In this document: piece after piece, positions 23,771 to 32,582 of the stretch | Layout: every line of letters begins with the position of its first letter | Numbering within the stretch: the stretch's first letter is position 1 | Source: Jonesiaceae bacterium BS-20 | GTDB taxonomy: Bacteria; Actinomycetota; Actinomycetes; Actinomycetales; Cellulomonadaceae | Direction: 5' to 3' | NCBI GenBank assembly: GCA_039995105.1 | Contig: CP146203.1 | Coordinates: 2,728,001-2,792,000 of the forward strand | DNA length: 64,000 bases | The notes under the pieces: model-generated | The model's database searches: none | What the model was told of the DNA's origin: nothing | What the model saw: only the letters and a program-made list of their open reading frames with translations | Program-made: the position numbers and the translations under genes

Positions 23771-24286
23771 ATGACGATGAAGATACCATTTGAAGCCCTC
23801 GTCCAGGAGCACGGCAGCACCGTACTACGCGTGTGCCGGGCTGTTGTGGGGCCTATAGATGCACGGGACGCATGGTCGGAAACGTTCTTATCCGCGTTGC
23901 AGAAATATCCTGAACTACCTGCAAACGCCAATGTCCAAGCTTGGCTGGTGACAATTGCGCACCGCAAAGCACTCGATATTATTCGCCGGTCAGACCGGAC
24001 AGTACCGGTATCTGAGGTTCCAGATACTTCTTTGGTCCAAGATGCCAATGAATTCGATGTGTTGGATGCTGCGGCAGTTTGGCAGATAGTCAAACTCTTG
24101 CCTCCACGGCAGCGCCAGGTGGTTGCTTACCGGTACCTCGGGGGTCTTTCTTTTCAGGAGATCGCAGAAGTCGTTGGTGGCACCGCAGCAGCGGCACGCA
24201 GGGCTTGCTCTGATGGTTTAGCAAACCTCAGATCAAGACATATTGAAGAACTTAGTAACCCCTCAACATTTGGCGGTATGCAATGA
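23771..24286 (+). CDS. ECF-type RNA polymerase sigma factor
   Basis: The 171-residue protein has sigma2 at residues 5-75 (VRDAW-like segment DARDAWSETFLSAL, then WLVTIAHRKALDIIRR) and sigma4 at about 103-160 (LPPRQRQVVAYRYLGGLSFQEIAEVVG). No anti-sigma gene is next to it. It overlaps ogt by 4 bp, and tag follows, so it heads an alkylation-repair operon and probably controls repair genes. ATG at 23771 has no binding site; ATG two codons later (23777) is equally possible, with TACAGT at 23762-23767 suggesting a leaderless start. An open frame reaching back to 23546 is antisense to the tRNA and is not coding. Confidence 0.88.
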   Translation: MTMKIPFEALVQEHGSTVLRVCRAVVGPIDARDAWSETFLSALQKYPELPANANVQAWLVTIAHRKALDIIRRSDRTVPVSEVPDTSLVQDANEFDVLDAAAVWQIVKLLPPRQRQVVAYRYLGGLSFQEIAEVVGGTAAAARRACSDGLANLRSRHIEELSNPSTFGGMQ

Positions 24287-24897
24287 TTTCCAATCCTTTT
24301 GGGCAACTCGGTGAGGTTCCTGCCAGCACCGTAGAGAAGCTCTTGCAAGATCTGCAAACCGAAGCACAGCATCAAGAACTCCTTGATGTTGGCTACGAGC
24401 TCTATGACTCCCCGGTGGGACAGCTCTTACTTGCCGCGACCCCCGTTGGTTTGGTCAAGGTTGGGTTTGAACAGACCGATCACCAATCCACACTGCAGGA
24501 CCTCGCTTCCAAAGTGAGCCCTCGAATCCTCAAGGCACCTTCACTGCTAGACCCGGTCCGCAAACAGTTGGATGAGTATTTTGCCGGCAAGCGCAAGGAC
24601 TTCGAGGTTCCTCTCGATCGCCGTTTGTCACACGGGTTCCGCAAGCTCGTTGTTGAGCAACTGAGCCGGATCCCCTACGGCCAAACCCAGACCTACGCGC
24701 AGATTGCCAACACCCTTGAGAACCCCAAGGCGGTGCGTGCAGTTGGTTCCGCGTGTGCAACTAACCCATTGCCCATCATTGTTCCGTGCCACCGGGTACT
24801 TCGCTCAGATGGCAGTTTGGGCGGATATTTGGGTGGACTAGCCGCCAAGACCACCCTCCTTGACCTAGAAAGTGGGACTCATGACCTCTTCACCTAG
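24283..24897 (+). CDS. ogt: Methylated-DNA-[protein]-cysteine S-methyltransferase
   Basis: The 204-residue Ogt/MGMT protein has a ribonuclease-H-like N-terminal part starting YDSPVGQLLLAATP and the active-site block IVPCHRVLRSDGSLGGY, with acceptor Cys in PCHRV. The helix-turn-helix RIPYGQTQTYAQIA and the arginine-finger region VRAVGSACATNPLP are present. It removes alkyl groups from O6-alkylguanine in a single-turnover reaction. About 35 extra N-terminal residues precede the usual start of the family, a helical stretch with no known motif. It is translationally coupled to the sigma factor upstream and overlaps tag by 17 bp. Confidence 0.95.
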   Translation: MISNPFGQLGEVPASTVEKLLQDLQTEAQHQELLDVGYELYDSPVGQLLLAATPVGLVKVGFEQTDHQSTLQDLASKVSPRILKAPSLLDPVRKQLDEYFAGKRKDFEVPLDRRLSHGFRKLVVEQLSRIPYGQTQTYAQIANTLENPKAVRAVGSACATNPLPIIVPCHRVLRSDGSLGGYLGGLAAKTTLLDLESGTHDLFT

Positions 24898-25528
24898 CAC
24901 CAGAACGGAATTAGTTACTGACTTGCCGCCACTCGATTCGGGCGCAGTAATCTGCCCAGACGGTCTAATACGTCCAGCTTGGGCTGCTTCCAACGAGATG
25001 CTGCAGAATTATTACGATCACGAATGGGGCATGCCCGTAAGGGACGAGCATGGGATGTTCGAGCGTCTAACCCTGGAAGGTTTCCAAGCTGGACTTTCTT
25101 GGGCCACTATCTTGAAGAAGCGGGATCGGTTCCGCACAGTTTTTGAAGATTTTATTCCCGACCGGATCGCCCTGTTCTCTGAGGACAAGGTCGCTGAACT
25201 CCTACAAGACGCCGGAATCATTCGTAACCGCGCAAAGATTTTGGCCACGATCAAGAATGCCAAGGCCACCATCAAGCTACGAGAAGACGGAGGTCTGGCT
25301 GAATTCATCTGGTCTTTCCAGCCCGAGCTGACTCCACAACCTCATCGTTTGATGGACGTGCCTACTCAGAGCGAAGAGTCAGTTGCCCTTTCCAAAGCTT
25401 TGAAAAAGCGTGACTTTGGATTCGTCGGACCCACCACGATGTTTGCCCTCATGGAGGCGGCAGGAATCGTTGATACCCACCTGATGTCCAGTCATCGCAG
25501 GGGATCCTCCGGAGTCTGGCCGGTCTGA
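24881..25528 (+). CDS. tag: DNA-3-methyladenine glycosylase I
   Basis: The 215-residue TagA-family glycosylase has the opening block YYDHEWGMPVRDEHGMFERL, the base-binding region LEGFQAGLSWATILKKRD, and later GFVGPTTMFALMEAAG. The zinc site His and Cys near both ends of Tag are partly recognisable (Cys in VICPDG, His in DTHLMSSH). It excises 3-methyladenine from alkylated DNA. Its start lies inside the end of ogt, completing a three-gene sigma - ogt - tag operon. About 30 residues precede the normal Tag start. Confidence 0.92.
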   Translation: MTSSPSTRTELVTDLPPLDSGAVICPDGLIRPAWAASNEMLQNYYDHEWGMPVRDEHGMFERLTLEGFQAGLSWATILKKRDRFRTVFEDFIPDRIALFSEDKVAELLQDAGIIRNRAKILATIKNAKATIKLREDGGLAEFIWSFQPELTPQPHRLMDVPTQSEESVALSKALKKRDFGFVGPTTMFALMEAAGIVDTHLMSSHRRGSSGVWPV

Positions 25529-25560
25529 GCCATCTCAAGATCATGCATGTAAGACCGCTA

Positions 25561-26241
25561 CTAGCGCTGCGGTTCCAATCCGGCAGCCCAGCGCACACCA
25601 CGGACGGTCAACTGCTGGAACTCAGGGACCACAAGGTCGCCAAGAGTATGTCCAATTGCGTTTACAAAGACTCTTCCCTTACCCCATTGCCGGGTCCACA
25701 GCACCGGAGATTCAACTGGCTGGTGCCATGGGTCGTCTTCTCGCACAGGAATAGTCGTGGTAGCCAAGACCTCGCTCAGCGGATCAGCCAGGATCCAGTA
25801 CTGTTCGCTGTGCACGGAGAAGTCCGGTATTCCCCCAATAATTGGGTTATCGCGCTGCTCCGGTTTGATATTGACTTCGTAGTCCACAATGTCATGAGGG
25901 TGCGCCGCAAACTGACCACCTATCATTTGCAGATAGTCCGTGGCCATCCGGAACGAGTCAACAATGCCACCGTGCCACCCAGCCAATCCGGTGCCACGTT
26001 TGACTGCAGATACCAAACCACGCAACTCATCCGGCAAGATTTCACCCATGGTCCAGTTCTGCACAATAACTGAGAACTGTGAAATAAAGTCCTCATCCGC
26101 GTATACCTCAAGCGAGGATTCTACGGAGACCTTGAAGCCGCCTTCTTCGAGAGCGGGAACCATAATATCCACGGACTCGGCAGGCGAGTGCCCTTCCCAG
26201 CCACCATGGATCATCAGCGCCGTTGCTTCATGCGAGGTCAT
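25561..26241 (-). CDS. ThuA-like protein
   Basis: The 226-residue class-I glutamine-amidotransferase-like fold protein is of the ThuA type (MIHGGWEGHSPAE at the start, GTGLAGWHGGIVDSF in the centre, then GKGRVFVNAIGHT). ThuA proteins occur in trehalose and keto-sugar utilisation clusters; the reaction is not settled. AGGGAG five bases before the ATG supports the start. It lies 18 bp behind the ROK regulator on the same strand and divergent from the sugar ABC genes, so it belongs to the same sugar locus. Confidence 0.88.
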   Translation of the reverse strand: MTSHEATALMIHGGWEGHSPAESVDIMVPALEEGGFKVSVESSLEVYADEDFISQFSVIVQNWTMGEILPDELRGLVSAVKRGTGLAGWHGGIVDSFRMATDYLQMIGGQFAAHPHDIVDYEVNIKPEQRDNPIIGGIPDFSVHSEQYWILADPLSEVLATTTIPVREDDPWHQPVESPVLWTRQWGKGRVFVNAIGHTLGDLVVPEFQQLTVRGVRWAAGLEPQR

Positions 26242-26259
26242 GCATACTCCCTAGAACTT

Positions 26260-27444
26260 CTAGATAAACAATCTGTCGATAGCTTCTGGTGAAAGCACGT
26301 GGTCAATAGCTAAGTAGGCGCCGCCAAGGACACCCGCCCGCTCTTTCGCCTGAGCAGTAACGATTCTCAAGTGCTGCGTTGCCAGCGGAAGCGACCGCCT
26401 ATATAGCACTTCCCGGATTCCAGCCATCAGCTGTTCTCCGGCTTCGACCATTGCTCCACCAACTACAACAAGGGAAGGGTTCAGCAGTGAAACACAAGCC
26501 GCAAGAACCGCTCCGATCTCACGTCCCGCATCACGCACGGCTCCCTGAGCAGCCATCTCGCCGCTTCTAACCAATCCCACAATATCTGCAACACTATCGG
26601 CAGCAAGCCCTTGATCACTAAGCGAACGCGCCAAAGCGGCACCACCCGCTACGGCTTCGAGGCAACCAGTATTTCCACAGTTGCAGGGGACATCGCCGTA
26701 ACGCTCTCGTGCGGCTACGTGGCCGATGTCCCCCGCAGCGCCTTGAGCGCCTCTGCGCAGGTCACCATCCAAGATAATTCCAGAGCCAATTCCAGTCGAG
26801 ACCTTGAGAACGAGGACATTATTATGCTCGGCCCAGGCTGTTCTGTGCTCTCCAACCGCCATCAAGTTGACGTCATTATCGACCAGAACTGGGACGTTAA
26901 AGACCTTACGCAGGTCCCCAACTACGTCATATCCGTCCCAACCAGGCATGATCGGAGGTGAGACGGGACGTCCGGTTATGTGCTCAACAGGTCCGGGCAA
27001 ACCAATCCCAATTGCGGCTAGGTCGGACTGCTCCCGGCCCGTCTCTTTGAGCAATTTACGCCCCAAAACCGCTACGCGTTCAAGGACCGCCTCCGGCCCA
27101 TCCGCAATAGATAGGGCCTCTTCATAGGTTGTGAGGAGATTTGCCGCTAAGTCAGCAATTGCAAGCCTTGCATGCACCGCACCTAGGTCAACACTGAGCA
27201 CCACACGAGCCTCGGGGTTAAACGCAAAAGTGGCCGGCCTGCGCCCTCCCGTTGAGCTTGCTTCACCAACGGGCATAATGAGCCCTGCCGTCGTCAGAAC
27301 ATCAATGCGCACGGCGATTGTGGACCGCGCTTGGCCAGTTTGAACGGCCAGCTCTGAACGCGTGCGCGGCGTGCCGTCACGTAGCAACTGGAACATTTCG
27401 CCAGCGCCAGTGGGTCTCGGGGCAAACTTCAACAGACTCTCCAT
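26260..27444 (-). CDS. ROK-family transcriptional regulator
   Basis: The roughly 394-residue protein has an N-terminal winged helix (RSELAVQTGQARSTIAVRIDVL) fused to a ROK sugar-kinase fold. The kinase-type phosphate loop is SVDLGAVHARLAIADL, and the ROK zinc motif reads GHVAARERYGDVPCNCG followed by NTGCLEAVAGG. The catalytic region LVDNDVNLMAVGE follows the ROK pattern. It should repress the divergent sugar ABC operon until a sugar binds. ATG 27444 is taken as start; the TTG at 27471 extends the frame by nine residues without a binding site. Confidence 0.9.
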   Translation of the reverse strand: MESLLKFAPRPTGAGEMFQLLRDGTPRTRSELAVQTGQARSTIAVRIDVLTTAGLIMPVGEASSTGGRRPATFAFNPEARVVLSVDLGAVHARLAIADLAANLLTTYEEALSIADGPEAVLERVAVLGRKLLKETGREQSDLAAIGIGLPGPVEHITGRPVSPPIMPGWDGYDVVGDLRKVFNVPVLVDNDVNLMAVGEHRTAWAEHNNVLVLKVSTGIGSGIILDGDLRRGAQGAAGDIGHVAARERYGDVPCNCGNTGCLEAVAGGAALARSLSDQGLAADSVADIVGLVRSGEMAAQGAVRDAGREIGAVLAACVSLLNPSLVVVGGAMVEAGEQLMAGIREVLYRRSLPLATQHLRIVTAQAKERAGVLGGAYLAIDHVLSPEAIDRLFI

Positions 27445-27545
27445 CCATCCAGTAAACCACTCAAACTTCAATTCTTGGCGGCAACACTTTGAGTGGCTTT
27501 AATCATCACGTATCGGTAACGAAGTAATTAATGTTCAACTTTTGA

Positions 27546-27580
27546 TTGACAATCGTTAAAAGTCAACCTACTTTTAACTT
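27546..27580 (+). promoter_or_regulatory. Sugar ABC operon promoter with embedded operator
   Basis: TTGACA (27546-27551), a 17-bp spacer and TACTTT (27569-27574) are followed by six bases and the ATG. GTTAAAAG (27555-27562) and CTTTTAAC (27571-27578) form a perfect 8-bp inverted repeat across spacer and -10. A related AACTTTT element lies upstream at about 27537-27544. The divergent ROK protein is the likely ligand-controlled repressor. Confidence 0.75.
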
Positions 27581-29107
27581 ATGGTCAAAGCAGACCCCCA
27601 GCAACCTCTGTTGCAGATGAATCAGATTATTAAGCACTTCCCAGGAGCCAAGGCTCTCGACGGTGTGGACTTAGACGTCCTCCCCGGCGAGGTGCACTGC
27701 CTCCTAGGACAAAACGGCGCGGGCAAGTCCACGCTGATTAAGGTTCTGGCCGGTGCACACCAGCCAGACAGTGGCGTGATTTCTTTGAACGGCAAGGAAG
27801 TCAAGATCACTGACCCGGTATCAGCGCTCAAACTTGGCGTGGCCACTATGTATCAAGAATTGGATGTGGTCGATGGTCTTACCGTTGCTGAGAACATTTA
27901 CTTGGGGCACGAGTTAGCAACCGCTGGCTTTAGTCAGCGCCGTGAAGCCAACAAGCGCACAACAGAGATCCTCAAGACCCTGGGGCACAGCGAGATCAAG
28001 GCGACCCATGAGGTGGGCACCCTATCCGCAGCCGGCAAGCAGATTGTGTCCATGGCCCGCGCCCTGTCACACAACGCCCAGGTCATTGTCATGGATGAAC
28101 CCTCTGCCGTTCTGGACAGCGGCGAGGTAGAGAATCTCTTCCGTGTTGTAGAGACTTTGCAAGCGCAAAATGTAGCTATCATCTACATTTCACACCGCAT
28201 GGATGAGATTCGCCGCATCGGTGACCGGATCACCGTGCTCAAGGACGGCAAGACAGTGGGCCGCAACCTCCAGGTTGCGGCCACTCCCCCGGGTGAACTC
28301 ATCAAGCTCATGACGGGCCGAGAATTGGAGCACGCTTTCCCTGCCCGTCCCGTAGGCGTTACCTACGATGCTATGGACCCGGTCCTGAAGGTTGAAAATC
28401 TCAGCCTAGCTGGCGAGTTTGAACCCGTGAGCTTCAAGGTACGCCCCGGGGAAATTCTTGGACTGGCAGGCCTTGTTGGTTCCGGTCGCTCCGAAATCCT
28501 GGAAACTGTGTACGGTGCCAACCGTGCAACCACAGGGACCGTGTCAGTAAAAGGTAAATCCTTGATGCGCGGCTCCGTTCCGTCAGCGGTTAAGGCCGGG
28601 ATTGGTCTATGCCCTGAGGAACGGAAAAGCCAGGGGCTCATTCTCGACGAACCTATCTATCGCAATATCACCATGGCAACGTTTGCCGGGTACGCCAAGG
28701 CCGGATTCCTCGACGAACCGGCTGAGAAGAAAGCCTCTCGGGAACAGGCCGACAATCTGGAACTTCGCCCCGTAAATGTGGACCGGGCAGCTCGGACACT
28801 CTCGGGTGGTAACCAACAAAAACTCATCTTGGCTCGTTGGCTTCTGCGTGACTGTGAGGTCTTACTCCTTGATGAACCCACCCGCGGGGTAGATGTTGGG
28901 GCGAGGGCCGAGATATACCAATTGATTCACCGATTGGCGGAACAAGGTGCCGCCATTGTGGTGGTCTCCAGTGAAATCCCCGAGGTCCTAGGCCTTGCAG
29001 ACCGAGTGCTGGTGATCAGCGAAGGCAGTGTCGTGGCTGAGCGACCGTCCGACCAACTGACAGAAGAAGACGTATTGAACCTCGTAATGGAAGGAAGTGC
29101 GGCGTGA
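27581..29107 (+). CDS. Sugar ABC transporter ATPase with two ATP-binding domains (RbsA/MglA type)
   Basis: The 508-residue protein has two ABC domains in tandem. The first has Walker A GQNGAGKST at about residues 44-52 and Walker B VIVMDEPSA. The second has a degenerate P-loop GLVGSGRSE, signature LSGGNQQK and Walker B VLLLDEPTRGVD. A weakened second P-loop and first signature are normal in RbsA-type proteins. It energises import of a monosaccharide with the permease and binding protein that follow. There is no Shine-Dalgarno sequence, and the promoter ends six bases before the ATG. The permease gene overlaps by 4 bp. Confidence 0.94.
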   Translation: MVKADPQQPLLQMNQIIKHFPGAKALDGVDLDVLPGEVHCLLGQNGAGKSTLIKVLAGAHQPDSGVISLNGKEVKITDPVSALKLGVATMYQELDVVDGLTVAENIYLGHELATAGFSQRREANKRTTEILKTLGHSEIKATHEVGTLSAAGKQIVSMARALSHNAQVIVMDEPSAVLDSGEVENLFRVVETLQAQNVAIIYISHRMDEIRRIGDRITVLKDGKTVGRNLQVAATPPGELIKLMTGRELEHAFPARPVGVTYDAMDPVLKVENLSLAGEFEPVSFKVRPGEILGLAGLVGSGRSEILETVYGANRATTGTVSVKGKSLMRGSVPSAVKAGIGLCPEERKSQGLILDEPIYRNITMATFAGYAKAGFLDEPAEKKASREQADNLELRPVNVDRAARTLSGGNQQKLILARWLLRDCEVLLLDEPTRGVDVGARAEIYQLIHRLAEQGAAIVVVSSEIPEVLGLADRVLVISEGSVVAERPSDQLTEEDVLNLVMEGSAA

Positions 29108-30135
29108 GCGACGTAAGCACTGCACCAAATAACAGCGCCACCCCGGCACCTCCGGCAAACAGCGATACCAAGAGCGGAGCTAACAGCGCACTTTTACGCA
29201 ATGTCGGCCTTGTCGTTGCCCTCGTCGTCCTCATCATCACAGGTGTCCTAACCTCGGGCGAACGGTTTGCCAGCGTTCCAAACGCAATGACCATCTTGGG
29301 GCTAGCAGCAGGAATCGGTGTCGTCTCAATCGGCATGACCTTCGTCATCACCACCGGTGGTATTGATCTCTCGGTTGGAGCAGTCGTTGCGTTAGCATCA
29401 GTTTGGGCCACCACACTGTCCACACAAGCCATGGCGGAGCAGTCGCACTGGCTCATAATCGCGGTGACCGCGGTAGTGGTTGGAGCCGTGGCGGGATTGG
29501 TCAACGGCATAATTATTGCGTACGGCAATGTGGTTGCGTTTATCGCAACACTCGCCATGATGGTCGCTGCTCGTGGTTTAGCCGAGATTATTTCAGACCG
29601 CAACACCCAGGTAGTCAAGGTCGACGCATTCAAGAAGGCCCTCCGCGGAGATCTCCTTGGCGTACCAGTCCAAATTTGGATTTTCGTGGTGGTTTCCATC
29701 ATCGCTTGGGTAGTTTTGACCCGTACTACCTTCGGTCGCCGCACTGTGGCTGTCGGTGGTAACCCTGAGGCTGCGCGTTTGGCCGGTATCAACATCAAGC
29801 GCCACCTCGTGTACGTGTACACCCTGTGTGGAGCTACTGCAGGAATCGCCGCCGTCATGATGTTGGGCCGCACCAATACCGGCACGTCAACCCACGGCAC
29901 CCTTTGGGAACTTGATGCCATTGCCGCAGTTGTAGTTGGTGGCACCTTGCTCATTGGAGGCCGCGGAACCATCATGGGCACCGTTCTTGGTGTCTTGCTC
30001 TTCACCACTTTGAGCAATGTGTTTGTTCAGAACAATATGTCTACATCCGCCCAGGCGGTTGTAAAGGGCCTCATCATTGTCGCTGCAGTTCTCTTGCAAC
30101 AACGGTTTGCTCGTCGTTCAAAATCCAGTTCCTAG
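29104..30135 (+). CDS. Sugar ABC transporter permease (RbsC type)
   Basis: The 343-residue membrane protein has a Ser/Thr/Pro-rich N-terminal tail of about 35 residues and then about ten hydrophobic helices. Family motifs include ITTGGIDLSVGAVVAL and GGNPEAARLAGINIKRHLVY (the coupling loop). It starts with GTG overlapping the ATPase stop. Single-gene RbsC-type permeases form homodimers, so no second permease is required. Confidence 0.92.
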   Translation: MSDVSTAPNNSATPAPPANSDTKSGANSALLRNVGLVVALVVLIITGVLTSGERFASVPNAMTILGLAAGIGVVSIGMTFVITTGGIDLSVGAVVALASVWATTLSTQAMAEQSHWLIIAVTAVVVGAVAGLVNGIIIAYGNVVAFIATLAMMVAARGLAEIISDRNTQVVKVDAFKKALRGDLLGVPVQIWIFVVVSIIAWVVLTRTTFGRRTVAVGGNPEAARLAGINIKRHLVYVYTLCGATAGIAAVMMLGRTNTGTSTHGTLWELDAIAAVVVGGTLLIGGRGTIMGTVLGVLLFTTLSNVFVQNNMSTSAQAVVKGLIIVAAVLLQQRFARRSKSSS

Positions 30136-30218
30136 TTTGTTGGAACTTGAAAGTTTCACCCCCGCAATTTCATAAGTTTTACCAAGATCCTAATTTAGGA
30201 CACTTCAAAGGAGAAAAT

Positions 30219-31301
30219 ATGTCCCGCAAGATTACCCGCGGAAAGCGCGCTGCGGTAGCCCTGTTCAGTGCAACTGTTCTTGGCTTTTCCCTAGCTGCGT
30301 GCACCTCAAACGAGGCACCTAAGCCAGACCCAACCAGCGAAGGTGGCTCCAACTCAGAGGAGCCAACGGCTCCACCAGCAGCTGGCAGCGACAATGACGC
30401 CCCCGGCGACAAGGTTGTTATTGGTTTCTCCGCCCCAGCCGCTGACCATGGTTGGATGGGTGCAATCACCAAGGCTGCAATTGCTGAGGCTGAGAAGCAC
30501 GAGGACGTTGAGTTGCGTTTGGCTGAGGGTACCAACGACGTCAGCCACCAGATCTCGCTGATGGAAGGTTTCATCAACGACAAGGTAGACGTCATTGTGA
30601 TGCTGCCGTTCGATGGTGATGCTATGACTGAGATTGCGCTTGAGGCCATGGAAGCCGGCATTCCAGTTGTTAACGTGGACCGCGAATTCAACAGCCCATT
30701 TGCTGCCCGCACCACGGTGCTCGGTGACAACTACGGAATGGGTGTTTCGGCTGGATCCTATATCTGTGATGAGGTAGGCGACAACAAGGACGCTGTGATT
30801 GCAGAGATCACCGGAATTGCAAACCTCCCGCTGTCCCAAGACCGCTCTAAGGGCTTTGCGGACGCACTGTCCGACTGTGGCCTGAAGGTTTCCAACAGCG
30901 TAGACGGTAACTTCACCGTTGCCGGCGGTGAAGAGGCAGCTGCTAACCTGCTCCAGGCCGCACCAAAAATTGACGCTATCTGGAACCACGATGATGACCA
31001 GGGCCTTGGTGTTCTGGCAGCAATCGAGACTGCTGGCCGTGACGAGTTCATCATGGTTGGTGGCGCTGGATCCCGTGACGCAATGAAACTCATTGAGTCC
31101 GGTGACAGCGTCATGAAGGCAACGGTAGTTTACCCTTCCACGCAGGCAGCTGACGGTATCCGTCTAGCCCGTCTTCTTGGCCAGGGCAAGTCGGTTGGTG
31201 ACCTAGTCTCACACACCGTGCCACGCACCGTGCAGCTCTTCGCACCGGTTGTGACCAAGGACAACGTAGCGGACTACATTGACTCCGCATTCGATTCCTA
31301 A
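30219..31301 (+). CDS. Sugar-binding lipoprotein (RbsB type)
   Basis: The 360-residue periplasmic-binding-protein-like lipoprotein has a twin-basic signal start, lipobox SLAAC, an acidic/Pro-rich linker of about 40 residues, then the Peripla_BP_4 fold beginning KVVIGFSAPAADHGWMGAI. NVDRE and NHDDDQG are sugar-contact segments typical of the family. AAGGAG six bases before the ATG fixes the start; an upstream frame from 30147 is not used. It is third in the ATPase - permease - binding protein operon and likely the most abundant product, given its own strong ribosome-binding site. Confidence 0.94.
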   Translation: MSRKITRGKRAAVALFSATVLGFSLAACTSNEAPKPDPTSEGGSNSEEPTAPPAAGSDNDAPGDKVVIGFSAPAADHGWMGAITKAAIAEAEKHEDVELRLAEGTNDVSHQISLMEGFINDKVDVIVMLPFDGDAMTEIALEAMEAGIPVVNVDREFNSPFAARTTVLGDNYGMGVSAGSYICDEVGDNKDAVIAEITGIANLPLSQDRSKGFADALSDCGLKVSNSVDGNFTVAGGEEAAANLLQAAPKIDAIWNHDDDQGLGVLAAIETAGRDEFIMVGGAGSRDAMKLIESGDSVMKATVVYPSTQAADGIRLARLLGQGKSVGDLVSHTVPRTVQLFAPVVTKDNVADYIDSAFDS

Positions 31302-31314
31302 GCACTAGGTTCAT

Positions 31315-31362
31315 AACTCTGGGCTGGTTTGGGTAAGACCTGGACCGGCCCAGAGTTTTTTC
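31315..31362 (+). terminator. Terminator or attenuator after the sugar-binding protein gene
   Basis: A 14-bp stem with one G-T pair (AACTCTGGGC... with ...GCCCAGAGTT, 31315-31328 and 31344-31357) is followed by TTTTTTCT. It lies between the transporter genes and the dehydrogenase, so the catabolic genes are expressed by read-through or a separate promoter. Confidence 0.88.
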
Positions 31363-31375
31363 TAAGGATGATGGT

Positions 31376-32548
31376 ATGACTGATTCAAAGCGTGATCTTG
31401 GCGTAGCTATGGTTGGTTACGCCTTCATGGGTGCAGCGCACTCTCAGGGGTGGAGATCCGCACCGAGGTTTTTTGATCTGCCAGCAAATCCGGTCATGCG
31501 GGTTGTTGCCGGTCGTAGTGAGCAGGGCGTAACCGCAGCTGCCGAGAAGCTCGGTTGGCAAGAAGCATCGACCGATTGGCGGTCGCTGCTTGAGCGTGAC
31601 GACATTAATCTGATTGATATCTGTACTCCGGGTGATTCCCACAAGGAGATCGCACTTGCGGCCCTTGCTGCGGGTAAGCATGTTTTGTGTGAGAAGCCGC
31701 TGGCTAACTCTGTTGAGGAAGCTCAAGAGATGGCCGATGCCGCAGCACAAGCCGCTAAGCGCGGCGTTGTTGCGATGGTTGGGTTCACCTACCGCCGCGT
31801 CCCGGCGATTCAGCTCGCACGCAAGTTGGTTGCGGACGGCAAACTCGGTGACATCCGCCAGATCCGTGCCCAGTACTTGCAAGATTGGCTCTTTGATCCG
31901 CAGGCTCCGCTGTCTTGGCGCCTTGACAAGGAGAAAGCCGGTTCGGGTGCGTTGGGTGATATCGGTGCCCACATTATTGACATGACCCAGTTCATTACCG
32001 GTCAGGAGATCACCGAGGTTTCCGGTTCCCTACGCACTTTTGTCTCCGAACGTCCAGTAGCCGAGAACTTTGCGGGGTTGAGTGGCAAGGCAGGCACCGA
32101 GACGGGTCCGGTCACGGTTGACGATGCCGCAGTCTTCTTAGCTAACCTGTCCGGTGGCGCTTTGGGCGTGTATGAGGCCACCCGGTTTGCAACCGGACGC
32201 AAGAACGCGATTCGCATAGAAATTAACGGTTCCAAGGGTGCGATTGCGTTTGATTTCGAAGATATGAACGTTTTGCACTATTACGACGCCAATGATCCAG
32301 CGGAAATTGCCGGTTACCGGCGTATCGTGGTGACAGAGGCTGAGCACGCTTACATTGCGAACTGGTGGCCGCCAGGTCACGGTCTTGGATACGAACACGG
32401 GTTCACCCACCAGGCCGTTGATTTGGTGACAGCAATCGCAAATGGCGAGCAGCTAAGCCCAAGTTTCGCGGATGGTTTGCAGGTCCAAAAGGTGTTGGCT
32501 GCCGTAGAAGATAGCTCTAACAACCGGGCCGGTTGGACAACCGTCTAA
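31376..32548 (+). CDS. Gfo/Idh/MocA-family oxidoreductase
   Basis: The 390-residue protein has an N-terminal Rossmann domain (GVAMVGYAFMGAAHSQGW, a variant of the dinucleotide motif), the family catalytic motif CEKPLANS with its Lys near residue 107, and the C-terminal sheet domain with GSGALGDIGAHIIDM (His of the active site). It oxidises or reduces a sugar hydroxyl with NAD(P). The next gene is a TIM-barrel isomerase, and a ThuA gene lies across the ABC operon, the set typical of keto-sugar catabolism. AAGGATG precedes the ATG. Confidence 0.92.
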   Translation: MTDSKRDLGVAMVGYAFMGAAHSQGWRSAPRFFDLPANPVMRVVAGRSEQGVTAAAEKLGWQEASTDWRSLLERDDINLIDICTPGDSHKEIALAALAAGKHVLCEKPLANSVEEAQEMADAAAQAAKRGVVAMVGFTYRRVPAIQLARKLVADGKLGDIRQIRAQYLQDWLFDPQAPLSWRLDKEKAGSGALGDIGAHIIDMTQFITGQEITEVSGSLRTFVSERPVAENFAGLSGKAGTETGPVTVDDAAVFLANLSGGALGVYEATRFATGRKNAIRIEINGSKGAIAFDFEDMNVLHYYDANDPAEIAGYRRIVVTEAEHAYIANWWPPGHGLGYEHGFTHQAVDLVTAIANGEQLSPSFADGLQVQKVLAAVEDSSNNRAGWTTV

Positions 32549-32582
32549 CAATTTTCGTTTAGGACAAGTTTAGGAGTCGACG

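Noticed and set aside
27581-29107. Damaged ABC ATPase because of the odd first signature and second P-loop
   Set aside because: These departures are normal for RbsA/MglA-type double ATPases.
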